DNA from: Prorocentrum cordatum
Taxonomy: Eukaryota; Sar; Dinophyceae; Prorocentrales; Prorocentraceae
Reading direction: 5' to 3'
Assembly (NCBI GenBank): GCA_963575745.1
Contig: CAUYUJ010015837.1
Coordinates: 1-64,000, forward strand
DNA length: 64,000 nt
Shown: in pieces, positions 10,312 to 20,349 of the stretch
Numbering within the stretch: position 1 is the first letter of the stretch
Layout: the number at the start of each line of letters is the position of its first letter
Made by a program: the position numbers and the translations under genes
Notes under the pieces: generated by a model
Seen by the model: the letters and a program-made list of their open reading frames with translations, nothing else
Told to the model about the DNA's origin: nothing
The model's database searches: none

Positions 10312-10616
10312 TTCAGACGCTGTGCCCCCGACGCTCAGGAATCAAGCTCTCGTTGTGGATTTCCTCACCATTTATTTGGGAATCGCGCTATCGCTCGAGA
10401 CCTTCTTGCGATCATGCATGATGCACGCTCACCCCCCAAAAAGGGTGCGATCGAAGACGAAGAGAGCGGGTATTGAGGGTTTTGAAAATACATCCGCCTT
10501 GACGGACACTCGAGCAGATAAGAGCGAATAGTCTTAAAATGGACTTGTATTTTTCCGATTCCCCTTCTGGGGCTCGCACCCTGTTTTTTAATACGGAAAG
10601 TCTTGAGGGTCAAACT

Positions 10617-10633
10617 GTGTCGTTGGCCTCCGG
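10617..10633 (+). repeat. 17-bp target-site duplication, 5' copy
   Basis: gtgtcgttggcctccgg, repeated exactly at 14900-14916. It lies inside DR1 sequence on both sides, so the bases between the two copies are an insertion. Confidence 0.85.
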
Positions 10634-10634
10634 G

Positions 10635-11246
10635 CAGGGCCGGGCGCTGCACATCATGAACTGCTACGGCTACGCAGGAGGCCGGCAGGACATCGACCGG
10701 AACGCCGACCTGATCTCGCAGGGGGTGGGATGGCATCGTAGCCTCGGCGACGCCCCCGCCCTGCTCGTCGGCGACCTGAATTGCCGCCTTGCTGACATAG
10801 GGCTGGACGGGCTGCTGGCCATGGCGGGCTGGCGCGATCTGCTCGGAGCCGCCGGGCCCACCTGCATCCCCTCGCAGGGCGAGCCGTCGCGCATCGACTA
10901 CGCACTCGCCAACGAGTCCGCCGCGGGGATGGTCACCCAGGTCGGCCTCCGTTGGGGCCTCGGCCTGGCGATGCACGCTGCGCTGCTGGTGACTATCCAG
11001 GTTGGGCGGCCAGAGCTGGCCCTCCTGCGTCAGCCGGTCGCCAAGCTGGACGGGCCGGCACGCGCCGCCTGGTCGGCAGCCACGGCGCGAGACGTTACGA
11101 CAGCAGTTCGTTGCTGCCTTGAGGAGCCCTTTCGGCGGGCCCTGCGTGGCCACGACTTGGATGCGGCTTGGGCGCACCTTGGCTACACCGTTGGGCGCTG
11201 CGGCTGTCCCTGCCCGTCCGCATGCCGCTGCCGCATTGATGGCTGA
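10635..11246 (+). pseudogene. LINE endonuclease (EEP) domain, C-terminal part
   Basis: The frame reads LHIMNCYGYAGG, then LLVGDLNCRL and EPSRIDYALAN. These correspond to the later motifs of the endonuclease/exonuclease/phosphatase fold: the core strand ending in Y, the GD-N motif, and the SxID motif near the end. The enzyme would nick target DNA to prime reverse transcription. The catalytic Glu and the first ~80-100 residues are absent because of 5' truncation. The frame stays sensible to about residue 190 (LDGPARAAWSAATARDVTTAV). It then hits a stop at 11246, where the following protein continues in another frame. Upstream in-frame sequence belongs to DR1, not to the LINE. Confidence 0.8.
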
Positions 11247-13050
11247 GCGACCCCCGACAACCGGCGGCGACGGGGAGGCGGCTGACGCTGCTGCGGACGC
11301 AGCCCTGCTGAGGCTCCGCCCGCTGCGGTCGCTCCAGCATGCGCTCCGGCGCTCATCGGCAGCAGCTGGTCGAGCTGCAGCGGGTACACTCCGGGCTTTG
11401 CGAACCTCCGCCGCTGGCGACGCGGGCTGGGAGGCCGCTGTGGCGCCCTTGCCGCTGTCGAGGCCGCTCGCAGACGCGCTGATTGAACGAGCGAAGGTGG
11501 AGTGGCGGCAGGCGCAAGCAGCCGCGCGTGCCCGGCGGCAGGCAGAGTGGCGCTGGTGGGTCGACGACTCGCTGAGGAACGGCCAGGGTCGCTTGTACCG
11601 CTGGATCCGCGGCTGCGGCAGCGTGGAGGCCGAGCTGGTGCCTGCTGGCCGGAGCGCGGCGGCCGCCCCTGCTGGCGCGGCCGTCGGCCCCCCTGGTAGC
11701 CGGCCATGGTTGTTGTCGCTGCAGGGCGGGCCCGCGGCGCGCCTGCGCTATTTCGAGGGTCCGTGGCGGGCCTTGTGGCAGCGGCCGCCGGCGCCAGTGG
11801 TGGACGAAGAGTGGCAGCAGGCGCTCGACGGGTTGCCGCCCTTCCCAAATCGCACGCCTTGGACTGCCGACCTCATCGCGGGGCTGCTCCGGCACATGCC
11901 GAAGCGCAAGAAGCCGGGCTTCGATGCATGGACGATTGGCGAGCTCCGGCTGCTGCCCACAGCTGCTGGACCGCGTCGCCAAGCTCTTCGAGGAAATCGA
12001 GGCTCAGGGCGCATGGCCGCGGGAGCTGGTGGAGCCCGAGGGGCTGTTGCTGCCGGAGCCTGGCGGCGGCGAGGGGCCCTTGGGGCGCCGGCCAATATGG
12101 CTGCTGCCAGTCCTTTATCGCCTCGGGCGGCAGGGCGGGCGCGCGCCTTCGCGCAATGGCGGTGCAGCTGGGAGGGCGACGAGTGGCGGCGCGGGGCGGA
12201 GGGGCCGGCATGGGAGCTAGCCCTGGAGCTCGAAGCAGCGGAGGCGCTCTCCCAAGACATCGCCGGTGCGGCCCTGGATTGGCGGAAGGCGTACGACCAG
12301 GTGGACTTGGACCAGGCGCCCCGCCTGCTGGCCAGGGCGGGGGTTCCACCTTGGATAACCCGCCCGGCCTTCGCTGCGTACACGGCCCGCCGCTGGGTCC
12401 GCGTCGGGAAGGTCATCGGGCAGCAGTGGGCGCCGACGCGGGGCTTGCTGCCCAGGTGCCCCTTGGCGGTGTTCATCCTGGCAGTCCTCACTCGGCCGTG
12501 GGTGCGCCGCACAGGCCGAATCAGCGACCAGCTCCGCAGGAGAGTCTACGTGGACGACTTCACATTGTGGGTCCGGGCGGCAGCGGACGAAGGCTGCGTC
12601 GCGGCCGAGGAGGTCCGGGATGCACTGCGGATCACCGAAGAGTTCGAGGCCGCAATGGGCTGGCAGCTGAATCGGCAGAAGAGCCGCCAGTTCGCCAACA
12701 GCGTGGCCCTGCGGCGGTGGCTCGGCCATCAGACGCCTGGCATAGAAGCGCGGCCTGACTTCCGCGACCTCGGCGTGGTGGCAGCCACGGGCAAGAGGCG
12801 GCGCTGCGCTGTCTCGGCGTCCCGCGTCCTCGGCGCCCAGGGCCGCTTCGCGAGGCTCGGGCGTCTTCCGCTCGGCTTCAAGCACCGCTGCGTGCTCGGC
12901 GCCGCGGCTGGCGCGGCGGCCGGCCTGTGCGGCGCCTCCTGCGGGCGGCCGCCCGCGCGGGAGCTGGCCGGGCTGCGCTCGGCGGCGCGGCGGGCTTCGG
13001 GCAGCCGCCGGAATTGTTTTCGGCGTCCTGGCTCCCAGCTTGTGGCTTGA
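11239..13050 (+). pseudogene. LINE reverse transcriptase domain, frameshifted
   Basis: Key motifs are visible. LDWRKAYDQVD at about 12274 is motif A, with the first catalytic Asp at 12277. YVDD at 12547-12558 is the catalytic motif C. NRQKS near 12673 follows where motif D is expected, and the thumb-like region continues to about 12990. An upstream linker (KVEWRQAQAAARARRQAEWRWW in pieces) is typical of LINE ORF2. Between about 11950 and 12130 the family-like sequence (LFEEIEAQGAWP, then RPIWLLPVLYRL) lies in a different frame, so at least one compensated pair of indels is present. The protein would copy the element's RNA into DNA at the nick. Confidence 0.85.
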
Positions 13051-14406
13051 CCCGGCCGCGGTCGTCGTCATCGCGCCGCTGTGGCAAGTTGCGGAAGCCC
13101 TCCGCCGCGGCCGCTTGCCCGCGGAGCTGTGGGCAGAGGCCGACGGCGCCGTGGCCGCGGGGCACGGGCGAGGCAGCGGGCCCTTGGCGGCCGCGCGGAG
13201 GGGCCTGGGAGAGCTGCAGCTCGGCACCGACGTGACGCGATGGGCGGGCGCCCCGGCCTCGCCGGGCGGTTGGTGCCCCGCTGAAAGGGCGCTGCCGGAT
13301 ACGCGCGGGGTCTTGCTCAACGCCTGGGCTGGCAGGGGGGCCCGCTCTCTGGCAGCGAGACGCCCAGTGTGTCAACGCCTGCGCCCCGGCGTGGATCGCT
13401 GGGCCACCTGGCGGCTCCTCGGCGGCAAGGGCCTTCCACCCGACGCTGCCGGCGCGCTGCGGACCGTGATGAGCGGCAACGTGGTGACGGAGTCCGTCGC
13501 GGCGAAATGGGGTCGGCCGTCGGCGTGCACCCGCTGCGGCGCTGCCATCGAGGACCTCGAGCGCAGGTTCTGGGCCTGCCCCTGTTGGGAGCCGCAGCGC
13601 GTGGCGGCGGCGCAGCTGGTAGGCATCTCGCACGCGGCCGCCCGGGCGCGGCTGCCGGCGGCGGTGGCCCTCACCGGGGTACTGCCGTTGGACCCGTGGC
13701 TCGCCTCTTTGGCGGAGCAGGCGCGGCTCCCCCTGCCGCCGCCCGCCCTGCCTGTTCCTGCCGAGCAGTCGCACGTGGCGCGCGCGCGCGTGTGGGCCGA
13801 CGGGGCCCGCGAGCATCCGTGCGACCCGCTGCTGGCCAGGGCGGGCTGGGGTGCCTGCGTGGAGGGGCCCCTGGAGATGCGCGGCCCAGTTGACGGCGCC
13901 CAGGCCGCGCAGCGGGCCGAGTTGACCGCTGCGGAGTGGGCCCTGAGCGCGGCGGCGGGCCCAGTGGAGGTCATCGCGGACTCGCGCTTCGTGGCCAACG
14001 GGGTCGCGGCGATCCACGGTGGCGCCGACCCTTGCGAGTGGGCGCGCGCCGACATCTGGGGCCGCCTCGCCGCGCACTGTCGCAGCGGCCAGCTCCGGGC
14101 TCACTGTGTCGAAAGACAATTGGGCGCGGCCGAGGCCAGGGGGCGAGGCGTCTCTGAGGAGGACCGGGCGGGCAACGAGGCGGCGGACCGGCTGGCCGGG
14201 GAGCAGCTGGCCGCTTGCCGCCTCCCGCGCAGGTCAGCGAGCGACTGCGGCAGCTGCGGGCGCTGGAGGCGGTTCAGCGCATGCTCGCCGCCAGCCGCGG
14301 TGGAGGCGAACCGCGGCAGCAGCGGCGATGGCGGGCCGCGAGTGCGACGCCGCTGGGCCCCCGCCGGGCCCCGCCGCCGCCGCCGCGAGCCCCGCGAAGG
14401 GGGCGA

Positions 14407-14439
<33 letters not shown>

Positions 14440-14773
14440 GTCGGCTGCTCCGCCGGCAGCACAGGGCGCGCCTGCCGATGCCCCCCGGCGCCCTGGTGCG
14501 GCGGCCGCAGCGCAGGCGTTGTTCGCCGGCGCGGCGTGGCGGGCGCACGCGGCCTCGCGGGGTCCAGCCTGGGTGGCCTGCGTGGTTTGCGGCTGCTGGG
14601 CGCAGGGCTGGGCGCGCCTCGCCAGCCGCCCGTGCGCGGGGTGGGCCCCGGCGCTGCCCCCGCGGGCCGCCGGGCTGCTGCTGCTGGGGGCCGCGCGCGC
14701 CGGCGGCAGCGAGGCCGATTGGCGCGCGGCGATTCGCCGCCGGCTGCAGGAGCGCCCTGGCCCGCCGGACTAA
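13040..14773 (+). pseudogene. LINE C-terminus: zinc finger and RNase H
   Basis: A CTRCGAAIEDLERRFWACPC segment (about 13526-13585) looks like the zinc-binding region found after LINE reverse transcriptases. An RNase H domain follows. VWADGA holds the first Asp (13799), RAELTAAEWAL the Glu, VIADSRFVANG the second Asp, and AGNEAADRLAG the last Asp. All four catalytic acids are present. Its role is to digest template RNA. Beyond about 14230 the likely frame switches (SERLRQLRALEAVQRM is in another frame) and then returns for VACVVCGCW and the C-terminus. It ends at a TAA at 14771. Spacing to the end suggests a complete 3' portion. Confidence 0.8.
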
Positions 14774-14899
14774 TTAGAGAGAGTTAGTTCTCGCCCTCCC
14801 TGGAGGCTGCGGTTTCCCCCCCCGGTCTCCCCCTCCCCCTTCCTCCTCCCTCTCTGCTGTGTCCTCCTGTGCCACCGGGCTTCGCTGGACGGTAAAAAA
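14774..14899 (+). other. LINE 3' untranslated region with oligo(A) end
   Basis: A short pyrimidine-rich stretch after the stop codon, ending in GGTAAAAAA at 14899. The A run is only six bases, and the target-site duplication follows at once. Confidence 0.75.
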
Positions 14900-14916
14900 G
14901 TGTCGTTGGCCTCCGG
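14900..14916 (+). repeat. 17-bp target-site duplication, 3' copy
   Basis: Exact repeat of 10617-10633. The DR1 sequence continues from it without a gap. Confidence 0.85.
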
Positions 14917-15184
14917 TTTGCAACAACAATGGCTCCCGCTTGATATTTCATCACAATTTAAAGAAAAATCGCGCTCTCGATTGGGACTCCTTGGCGATTT
15001 ACCACCGAACCGCGCCTCCCGCCTGACACTTCCTGACAATGTATTGCAGAATCGCATTCTCGCTTGGGACTACCGAGCCGCTTCGCTGGATATTTGTTTA
15101 CAATTCATTATCCAAATAGGCTTGCCCTATAGGAGGTCTACCTCATTCTAACTGATTGGTCCGTTGTCCCCCCAAATCCTATTC

Positions 15185-15345
15185 CCCCTCTAATTCCTAT
15201 GCCTATGCCTGTGCCTATACCTATGCCTTCCCCTGGACTCCGACTCGTACGCCCATGCCTATGCCTATGCCTATGCACTATGCACCACCTCTGAACGTTC
15301 CTATGCTTGTGCCTATGCTTATGCCTATGCACCACCTCCTGAGCG
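15185..15345. repeat. CTATGC minisatellite inside DR1 copy 2
   Basis: Degenerate (CCTATG)n units, many reading CTATGCCTATGC, over ~160 bp. Confidence 0.85.
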
Positions 15346-15599
15346 CTCTTCCACGTCTTTGCATCATCGCCAGCACCATCGACGTCATTGTCATCACCAT
15401 CACCACCCATTATTTATTTGGAGTCAACGCTGGCTGATATTCAGATGCCGGTCTTCGACACTCAGGAATCGTGCTCCCGCTACATATTGCCTGGCGGTCC
15501 AAACAGGACTCACGCTTCAACGACCCGCCCGCTCGACCCGCCCGTCGGGGCCTGCCAGCCCGACCAGCCCGTTAATGACTGCAGTCGCCGTTCGCTGCC

Positions 15600-16065
15600 G
15601 TTCGCCCGCCTTCGATGCCCCTCGCTGCCCGTACTGGTTCCGCGGTCGCCTTCGCTCGCTGCCCTTCGTGGCCCCCGTTGCTGCCCTCAGTGGTCCCGTG
15701 GCTGCTCTTTGTGGCCCCTCATTATATGCCCTTCGTGGCCCCCGCTCGCACGCTCCCATCGTGGCCCCATACGCATGCCCTTCGTAGCCCCGCTGGCGCC
15801 CTTCGTGGCCCCCTCGCTGCCGTTCGTGGTCCCTTCGCTGCTCTCAGTGGCCCCCCTGTCGCCCTTCGTGGCCCCGTATACGAATGCCCTTCGTGGCCCC
15901 CGCTCGCTCAGGCCCGTCGTGGCCCCATATGCATGCCCTTCGTGGCCCCGCCGTCGCCCTTTGTGGCCCCTTCGCTGCCCTTCGTGGCCCCGGTGCTGCC
16001 CTCAGCGGCCCCGTCGCTGCCTTGTGTGGCCTCGGATTTCATGCCCTTCGTGGCCCACTGTGGCT
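15600..16065. repeat. CCCTTCGTGGCCCC minisatellite inside DR1 copy 2
   Basis: Over twenty degenerate units of TGCCCTTCGTGGCCCC with GCTGT/GCTCGC linkers. Related units occur at 18000-18240 in copy 3. Long open frames across it (Ala/Leu/Pro-rich) are repeat products. Confidence 0.85.
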
Positions 16066-16469
16066 TTTCTCACGATTTATTTGGGAATCGCGCTATCGCT
16101 CGAGACTTCCTCGTGATTCGTACAGGACCCACGCTTCAGCAACCCGCCTGCTCGACCCCGTCGCCTGAGCCCGCCTTCCCGACCTGCCCGCTATGGGTCT
16201 GCCTTCCCGATCTGCCCGTTTGGTTGTACCACTTGTTTTCTGTTCCTTGCCCCCGTCCTGGTAATTTCTCTCGTGTTTCATTCTTCTCTCCCCCCCTTCC
16301 ACCCGTCCTATCTTCCCTTGTTTTAGGGGCTGCACTAAACACACGTGGCAGGTGAGGAAGATCCACCCCCAACGGGGATCGATCGAAGACGACGAGGGCG
16401 GGTCCCGAGGGTGGGGCATATACATGTTGATTGGCACGTGAGCAGATCGGAGCGAACAGTCTTAAAATG

Positions 16470-16498
16470 ATTGGTGTTGTTTTTGCTGCTGCTGCTGT

Positions 16499-16536
<38 letters not shown>

Positions 16537-16594
16537 CTGTTGTTGTGGTTGTTGTTGTTGTTGTTGTTGTTGTAATTGTTGTTGTCGTTGTTGA

Positions 16595-16626
<32 letters not shown>

Positions 16627-16692
16627 TTGTTGTTGTTGCTGCTGCTGCTGTTGTTGTTGTTGCTATCGTTGTCGGGGTCGTGATCGTTGTCG

Positions 16693-16731
<39 letters not shown>

Positions 16732-16740
16732 TTGTTGCTA

Positions 16741-16785
<45 letters not shown>

Positions 16786-16788
16786 TTG
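16470..16788. repeat. TTG microsatellite with TGC and TCG interruptions
   Basis: A ~320-bp (TTG)n tract grading into (GTCGTT)n. It begins at the ATGATTG end of DR1 copy 2 and ends exactly at the start of DR2 copy A. Confidence 0.9.
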
Positions 16789-17544
16789 AACATTATTTCT
16801 TCTTAAGAATAATTATTGTTGGGACCCCTGGTGCACGACCCCCCCGCCGCGCCTAGGCCGCAGCCTCATTTTCATCATTTTCGTGAGGAAGTCTCAGGCA
16901 AAACGATTAGTACCGGATCCGGTTGTTTTGTTCCCCCCCGCTTTCCCTTGCAAAAAACACTATAAAATGAAAATTCTTGTTCTTACTTGATCAAATTGCA
17001 AGAATCCCTTGCAAAAAATAAGGTAAAGTGGACATTCGTGCGCGCAAGACGAAATCCTTCCAAAACCTTAGGTTTCGTAACGATTTTAACATAAAAACAT
17101 CAAAAACCCAATGGTTTTTTAATAAAAAATTGTCAAAATGTCCTTCCGCACGCTCTTGCGGATTCGCAGGAAAACCAACACTTTTTAAACAATTTTGTCA
17201 AACGGGCTTTTGCGAGCTCGAATTTCTGCGACAACGGTTGCGCACCTGCCAGGGCCATCATCCCTGTCAAATAATATCATGCGGGACACATTCGTTTTTT
17301 CTTCGCGCGCGCACGCCGAAATTCGTGGGTGTGTACCCCACGCCAGTGTAGTAGCCACGGTCGTCCGCACGCCACGAAGTGAAGTGTCCCAACGTCATAG
17401 GGCGGGAAGCTGGGTTTGGGTGGTCGCGAAGAGTCGTTTGGATATTTGGTAGAGCTTGAACTGCCCCCCCACGAAGTGGGGGTATTGTCTCGCGTCGCAT
17501 GAAAACCCTGGCACTGGTGAGAACACTGAGCGTTCGGGTAAAAT
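16789..17544 (+). mobile_element. DR2 repeat, copy A
   Basis: Starts AACATTATTTCTTC, TTAAGAATAATTATTG and ACCCCTGGTGCACG. It then contains two CCCTTGCAAAAAA units, a conserved AT-richer core (TCCTTCCAAAACCTTAG, ACACTTTTTAAAC, CAACGGTTGCGCACCTGCC, GGACACATTCG) and a GC-rich 3' part (TAGTAGCCACGGTCGTCCGC, GAAGTGAAGTGTCC). It ends GGTAAAATGATTG followed by (TTG)n. A ~107-codon frame (about 17028-17351) is partly kept in copy B, but I recognise no domain and it is broken in copy C. Confidence 0.8.
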
Positions 17545-17545
17545 G

Positions 17546-17593
<48 letters not shown>

Positions 17594-17594
17594 G
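17545..17594. repeat. TTG microsatellite
   Basis: A nearly pure run of about 50 bases joining the 3' end of DR2 copy A to the 5' end of DR1 copy 3. Confidence 0.9.
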
Positions 17595-18304
17595 AGTTTT
17601 CATTCCTGAAGAATAATTATTGATGATCCCCCCAGCGGTGCATGCTGTTTTTTCCCAATCAAGCTGTGCCCCTCGACGCTCGCACCCTGCTTTTTGTCAG
17701 GGAAAGTCTTCCTGCTCAAACTGGGCCCCTGGCCCCCGGGTTACAACAACAACGGCTCCCGTTTGAGACCTCCTTACAATTTAGCCAGGACCCCCGCCCC
17801 CGCCCGAGACTTCCTCGCATTTTATTCAGGACTCGCGCTCTCGCTTGGGACTTCCTTGCAATCTATTCAGGAATCGTTCTCTGGAGTCGCGCTCTCGCTG
17901 GAGACTTGCTTGTAACTTACTGAAAAAATTGCCTTGCGTTGGAATTTCCTGCAATTTGCCCAAGCGCCGCGCCCCCGACACCCAGGCACCCAGGAGTCGC
18001 GCCCGTTGCGGCCCCATGTGCGTGCCCTTCGTGGCCCCGCTGTCGCCATTTGTGTCCCCCTTACTATCCTACGTGGCCCAGTTGCTACCCTCAGTGGCGC
18101 CATAGTTGCCTTCTGTGGCCCCGCATTATCTGCACTTCGTGGCCCCCGCTCGTTCGCGCTCTTCGTGGCCCCATACGCACTCCCTTCGTGTCCCCGCTGT
18201 CGCCCTTCGTGGCCTAGTTCGTGCCCTTCGTGGCCCTGCTGTCGTTCTCTCTCGCTCTCGCTTTCGCTCGTCGTCGCCTTCGTCGTCGTCGCCGTCGTCT
18301 TCGA

Positions 18305-18352
<48 letters not shown>

Positions 18353-18598
18353 GGTCGGTCCCCTGTCCGTCCCTCTTGGGGTCGGGTCGACGGTCCGCGG
18401 CCGCCCCGCCGATCAGCGCTGCCGCTGGCCAGGCCGACGGTCCGCGGCCGCCCCGCCGCTTGCCGGGGCCCGGCCTGCAGGGAAGAAAGGTATACCCCCA
18501 AAAGGGGTTCGATCGAAGACGAAGAGGGCGGGTATCGAGGGTTTGGGAAATACGCGTTATTGGACACTCGAGCATATAAGGGCGAGCAGTCTTAAACT
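17595..18598 (+). mobile_element. DR1 composite repeat, copy 3
   Basis: The most compact copy, at ~1.0 kb. Head: GAAGAATAATTATTGATG, CGGTGCATGCTG, CTCGACGCTCGCACCCTG, GGGAAAGTC, TACAACAACAACGGCTCCCG. The ~41-bp units run from about 17765 to 17935. CCCTTCGTGGCCCC units run from about 18000 to 18240, and a (TCG)n run from about 18270 to 18355. The tail is at 18495-18598 (GGTTCGATCGAAGACGAAG, GGGCGGGTATCGAGGGT, GACACTCGAGCATATAAG, CAGTCTTAAA). Confidence 0.8.
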
Positions 18599-18669
18599 TA
18601 TTATTATTATTATTGTTGTTGTTGTTGCTGTTGCTGTTGCTGCTGCTGTTGTTGTTGGTGCTGTTGTTG
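18599..18669. repeat. TTA/TTG microsatellite
   Basis: (TTA)n passing into (TTG)n and TGC units, between the tail of DR1 copy 3 and the head of copy 4. Confidence 0.85.
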
Positions 18670-19948
18670 ATTTCTAATTTATGAAGAATAATTTATTTAT
18701 TATTCCTTCCTCACCGGTGCATGCTGTTTTTCTCACTCAAAGTGTGCCCCTCGACGCTCGCACATTGTTTTTTGATAGGGAAAGTCCTGGTGTTCAAACT
18801 GAGCACCTGGCCCCCCGGAGTACAACAACAACAACAACAACACAAACGGCTGCCGCTTGAGACTTCCTTTAAATTTTCGCAGGACCCCCGCTCCTGAAAC
18901 GTCTTCACAATTTACTCAGGATCGGTGCTCCCGCCTGTGACTTCCTCGCCATTTAGTCTGGACCCCGCTCCCATCTGAAACTTCTTCATTATTGCTCAGG
19001 AGCGGCGCTCCCGCTTGAGACTTCCTCGCAGTTGAATCAGAATTTCCTCGCAATTTAATCAAGACCCCCGTTCTCGGCAGAGAACCCTTCACATTTTATT
19101 CAGGAATTGCGTTCTCGCTTGTGATTTCCATGCAATGTATTCAAAAATCGCGCTTTCGACGCTCAGGAAAGACACGCTGCGCCAAGGACGCCGTTACACT
19201 TTACTTTGTAATCGCGCTCTCGCCATATTCAGGCATCCCGCTTGAATGTCCCACCCGCCCGACCCGCCCGTCAGGGGATCGCCCGTCCGTCGTGGGCTCC
19301 CACCCGAGACTTCCTTCAGGAACGGCGCTTTCGCTTGGGACTTCTTCGAATGTTCACATTCTTACCTTCCTGCTCCTCCTCCCTCTCCCTCCTCCCTCCT
19401 CCCTCCACTCCTCCCTTCTCTCTCCCTCCATATGCCTCTCTGCCCTAACCCCTCTCCCTCTTCTCCCTCCTCCCTTCTCCCTCCCCTCTCCTGCCTCCTC
19501 CCTCCATCATTTTTTTTTGTTGTTCTCTCTCTCGTTCTCTCTTCCTCTCTCTCTCTCCCCTCTCTCTCTCTCTTTCTCTACCTCTCTTATTTGTCTTTCT
19601 CTTTCTCTCTCTCTCTCTCTGCCTCTAATCAACCGCCCCCCTCTTCGCTCCTTCTCTCCTGGCGTTTTCCCTCATCCTTCGTCCCTCCCCTCCCTTCCTC
19701 CCGCTCTTCCTCGTTCTCTCCCCCCTCTTTTTGCAGGGCCCACACCAATTCCAATGGCGGGCACATGTAAACCCACGAATGATTGTCCGCCTGTTCAAGC
19801 TTGCCCGCCTGTTTAAGCCCGCCGCCCCCCGCAAAGAGAAATAATCCCCCCAAAGGGGGTGTGATCGAAGACAAAAGGGCGGGTATCGAGGGTGTGGGGA
19901 ATTCGTTTTGAATGACACGCGGGCAAGTAAGAGCGAACCGTCTTATAA
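18670..19948 (+). mobile_element. DR1 composite repeat, copy 4
   Basis: The head repeats that of copy 3 (ATGAAGAATAAT, ACCGGTGCATGCTGTTTTTC, CCTCGACGCTCGCAC, GGGAAAGTC). About ten degenerate ~41-bp units follow (about 18855-19350), then a long CT-rich block (about 19370-19735). The tail is at 19845-19948 (GTGATCGAAGACAAAAGGGC, GGGTATCGAGGGTGTGG, CGTCTTATAATGATTG). The CT block replaces the CCTTCGTGG units of copies 2 and 3, so the middle of the element is exchangeable. Confidence 0.8.
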
Positions 19949-20172
19949 TGATTGTTGTTGTTGGTGTTGGTTGGTGTTGGTTGGTGTTGGTGTTTGTTGT
20001 TGTTCCTGTTGTTCCTGTTGTTGTTGTTGTTGTTGTTGTTGTCGTTTTTGTTGTTGTTGTTGTTGTTGTGATGGTTGTTGTTGTTCTTGTCGTTGCAGCT
20101 GCTGTTGTTGTTGTTGTTGTTGTTGCTGTTGTTGTTGTTGTTGTTGTTATTGTTGGTGTTGTTGTTCGGTAA
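19949..20172. repeat. TTG microsatellite
   Basis: (TTG)n with GGTGTTGG, CTG and TTC interruptions, following the tail of DR1 copy 4. Confidence 0.9.
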
Positions 20173-20349
20173 GGTGTTGACACCAGCCCTGGCTTGTTGT
20201 TGAGATCATCTTCTTCTTGTCCCAAAACTCAAGTGCTGATCCTTAAGGGTAAGCACAGCTCCAGCAACCGAGGGCTTGCCTCACGGGGCCGAAAGGGCTG
20301 GCACTGGGGCGGCAGCGCAAGGTGCCCTACGGGGCTGGAGAAGGGGTCG

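Larger units (their letters stand above)
7756..10540 (+). mobile_element. DR1 composite repeat, copy 1 (contains fold-back)
   Basis: The head has GAGTAATTATTGTTG, then GGGGCTCGCAC, a T run, AAGGGAAAGT and GGCTCCCGC, as in the other copies. The tail at 10435-10540 has GCGATCGAAGACGAAGAG, GCGGGTATTGAGGG, GACACTCGAGCAGATAAGAG and TCTTAAAAT. Between them lie two long inverted arms. The internal ~41-bp units (TCGCGCTCT....GGGAC.TCCTC.CAAT) survive in the fold-back loop at 9287-9360 and at 10345-10415. No transposase, reverse transcriptase or other protein of its own is visible, so it appears non-autonomous. Confidence 0.75.
10634..14899 (+). mobile_element. 5'-truncated non-LTR retrotransposon (LINE)
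   Basis: A ~4.27-kb insertion with endonuclease/exonuclease/phosphatase remnant, reverse transcriptase, CxxC zinc finger and RNase H in that order. This is the layout of LINEs of the I/R1-like grade that carry both an apurinic-type endonuclease and RNase H. It starts inside the endonuclease domain, so it is 5'-truncated, as is usual after incomplete target-primed reverse transcription. It ends GGTAAAAAA right before the duplicated target. The reading frame changes several times, so this copy is dead unless the assembly has indel errors. Confidence 0.85.
10541..16469 (+). mobile_element. DR1 composite repeat, copy 2 (split by a LINE)
   Basis: The head (10560-10633) has GGGGCTCGCACCCTGTTTTT, GGAAAGTCTTGAGGGTCAAA and CGTTGGCCTCCGG. 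It is interrupted at 10634 and resumes at 14917 with TTTGCAACAACAATGGCTCC and CGCTTGATATTTC. Removing the LINE and one target duplication leaves a ~1.65-kb copy colinear with copies 3 and 4. Its tail is at 16363-16469 (GATCGAAGACGACGAGGGCG ... CAGTCTTAAAATGATTG). Copy 2 directly abuts the tail of copy 1, without a TTG run between them. Confidence 0.75.

Noticed and set aside
10539-10660. Start codon at 10539 as the beginning of the LINE protein
   Set aside because: Bases before 10634 are DR1 host sequence, as shown by the target-site duplication; the frame is open there by chance.
17028-17351. A conserved DR2 protein
   Set aside because: The frame is partly shared by copies A and B but broken in copy C, and the cores differ; near-identity of the DNA explains the similarity.
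18505-18520. GGTTCGATCGA as a tRNA-type B box, making DR1 a tRNA-derived SINE
   Set aside because: No matching A box at the right distance, and other copies do not keep the motif (GTGCGATCGA, GGATCGATCGA).
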